From the NCBI GenBank assembly GCA_025175895.1, contig JAKLTH010000222.1, forward strand, positions 1 through 64,000: a stretch of 64,000 nucleotides of DNA, in the 5' to 3' direction. A program made the translations under genes and the position numbers. The DNA comes from Wurfbainia villosa. Taxonomy: Eukaryota; Streptophyta; Magnoliopsida; Zingiberales; Zingiberaceae. Within the stretch, counting starts at the first letter, position 1. The number at the start of each line of letters is the position of its first letter. Shown one piece after another: positions 62,265 through 64,000 of the stretch. The notes below the pieces were generated by a model. That model ran no database searches. It was not told the origin of the DNA and saw nothing but the letters and a program-made list of their open reading frames with translations.

Positions 62265-64000
62265 CTGTAAATATATGGGAGCCTCAGGAAAGTTGCAAAA
62301 TGTCATGGAAACATTCATTAGTTGGCAGTGGTTGGCAGTGCTCATTAAAGTAATAGCAAGTCAAATACATTGTTTTGTTCATCTTGAGAGGCCCATATAC
62401 AAAAATAAATAAAGGTTTGAAATGAAGGGAATTGTTGGAAAATAGCTAATTTGTTCCATTTTAAATTTATGGCAAACGATTTAGAATGAAGCGGCAAAGA
62501 ATTCACTAGAACATGTGCCTTCAACCCAAAAAAATATTTACCAAATCTGGTTTCACGAAATTTGGAAGTAGTTGGCAGCAGGAACATTGTAATTGGCAAA
62601 TCAGATACTCAAAGTAGGATTAATTGCTTGCCTTGACACAAAAATAAAATGCATGTAGTTTGATACATCTTTTGTATGAAGAAATTAACAATGTCAGTTC
62701 AATCAATTTAGCTGTTACAACTTCAGAAAAACAGCTGGTAGCCATCAGAAAGAATCGATGAACTCCCTGAACAAGAGACTTATTGAATGCATCTAGGAAA
62801 CTATAGGATACCCTTTTAAAAAACCCTTATTATGCAGCTCAATAAAAGCAAATCACATGTCTGTCTATAGAAAATATATCACGTCATCCTGGCATATCCT
62901 CTTTGTTGTTGTTCCTCTTTCAACTTGATGAAGCATGAATACCAACTTATATCACATTATCTTACATCAGTAATCAGCAAACAAATAGGTCCTCAGTAAA
63001 ATTTGGTTCGATATAAGGTCATAATTAAAATTTTCTTCCACTATTGCATCCACACAAGTCACAATGGATCTCCAGAACTTTGACAACATTGTCATAACTT
63101 TCCATTATGAAAAAGTACCATTGTTCATATTCTGATGTCTGATCAATGTGAATTCACTTTTTGTTATCTACTTTACTTTATGGTAAATTACCTTTGTTCC
63201 TACCTAAGGAATCTGCATCTCACAAGTATGCCTGTTTGGGCAAGCAATAGTTGCTGTGAGCTGAAGATGTCTAATATGGTGGCTACTCTATGGGGGCAGA
63301 GTCATCAAGGCAGTACAAATGAGGCTTGTCAGGCATTCACTTGGCAGGTGTGGAAAAGCAGCTGGAGCTTCCACTAGCAAGGGGAGGATGGCCACCACCA
63401 TACTGCAACTCGAGGAGGATAGAAGGTTGCCCCCGCAGGAAGGGCCTAGTGACTAACGCATGCAGACGTTGCACCAGAGGACAACGGGTCAATCCCTCGT
63501 AAATGCGAGGGTGTCGTCCCTCCATGCGCTAGTTACTAGTCTCTAGTCTCAAGGGTCAAAGGCCTACCGTGATTTACCTCCCTTACGATTGTAGGCATTT
63601 TGCACCAGAGGAGGATAGAAGGTTATCGATAAGGGTATAAATGCAGTTTTGGTCCCTTTCTTTTCTTTCCATCAACTTAAATAAAACATAGTAAAAGATC
63701 ATCTTTTTTTATTTCCCTTTGGTTCCTTCTCCTCCTTCCTTTTCCTCTCCATCCGACGAAGTAAATCTAACATCTACATGGAGACCACTTAAAAGTTTTA
63801 TCAGAAGGGTGGCAAGAAGAATGAAAAATTACAAGCAAAAAGGTAAAATATGTGTCTTTTGCATCCTTTTTATAAAAGGCACGCATGCTAGATTCTTTAG
63901 ATGCCAAAGACTTGGATATTATCTGAGAAACAAAAAAGTACAATGAATCACAAGGTTTCATTCTCATCCTGTAATTTCCAAACATTCATGAAAATGCAGT
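62265..64000 (-). other. Intron of the ABHD17-like gene
   Basis: No exon encoding the expected preceding segment (the HGN-type oxyanion region) was found, so this is read as intron continuing out of the window. It holds a SINE at 63429-63607; the rest is unremarkable AT-rich sequence. Confidence 0.6.
63429..63607 (+). mobile_element. SINE with perfect 17-bp duplication
   Basis: GAGGAGGATAGAAGGTT occurs at 63412-63428 and again at 63608-63624, bracketing 179 bases. Inside, GGGCCTAGTGACTAACGC resembles an A box and CAACGGGTCAATCCCTCG a B box, followed by a GTGATTTACCTCCCTTACG block similar to the family A 3' part. It appears to be a distinct SINE family, in antisense to the hydrolase gene. Confidence 0.8.

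Overview
The window is nuclear DNA of a flowering plant, most likely a monocot. It has intron-rich plant genes (G6PDH with 15 coding exons, anthranilate synthase with 11, DA1 with 11), plant SINE, RTE LINE, hAT, Ty1/copia and MITE copies inside introns, and a very GC-rich pectate lyase exon of the kind common in commelinid monocots. I cannot name the species from sequence alone. All exon limits were set by reading GT/AG borders and checking that phases and total length close in frame.

Layout. (1) 1-6907 (+): the 3' part of a chloroplast stromal Hsp70 gene, whose 5' exons lie left of the window. (2) 8029-15898 (-): cytosolic glucose-6-phosphate dehydrogenase, convergent with Hsp70, with a probable non-coding first exon near 16.7-17.0 kb. 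(3) 17.0-20.3 kb: an AT-rich divergent promoter region, GC-rich at both ends. (4) 20302-40414 (+): anthranilate synthase alpha subunit, 1.8 kb of coding sequence spread over 20 kb because intron 7 holds a hAT relic broken by two opposed RTE LINEs and intron 10 holds a 6.3 kb Ty1/copia element. (5) 40.4-43.1 kb: SINE-like pieces and possible gene debris. (6) 43101-44500 (+): a pectate lyase with a signal peptide and two one-base deletions. (7) 44.5-48.5 kb: two AT microsatellites, a probable LTR remnant and a SINE. (8) 48540-56731 (-): a DA1-type LIM-domain ubiquitin receptor peptidase. (9) 59481-62264 (-): the 3' part of an ABHD17-like alpha/beta hydrolase; its 5' exons lie right of the window.

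The genes are not an operon-like set. G6PDH (pentose phosphate pathway; NADPH, and indirectly erythrose-4-phosphate for shikimate synthesis) lies head to head with anthranilate synthase (first step from chorismate to tryptophan), but the roughly 3 kb spacer makes shared control only a speculation. The richest signal is the transposon record: at least six retroposons retain readable target site duplications, and a TTA-flanked MITE family occurs several times. I found no convincing undescribed gene system. The items most worth checking are the pectate lyase frameshifts and copia LTR divergence (real decay or assembly error), the nested transposons in anthranilate synthase intron 7, the SINE families, and the possible coding relic at 41.4-42.8 kb.
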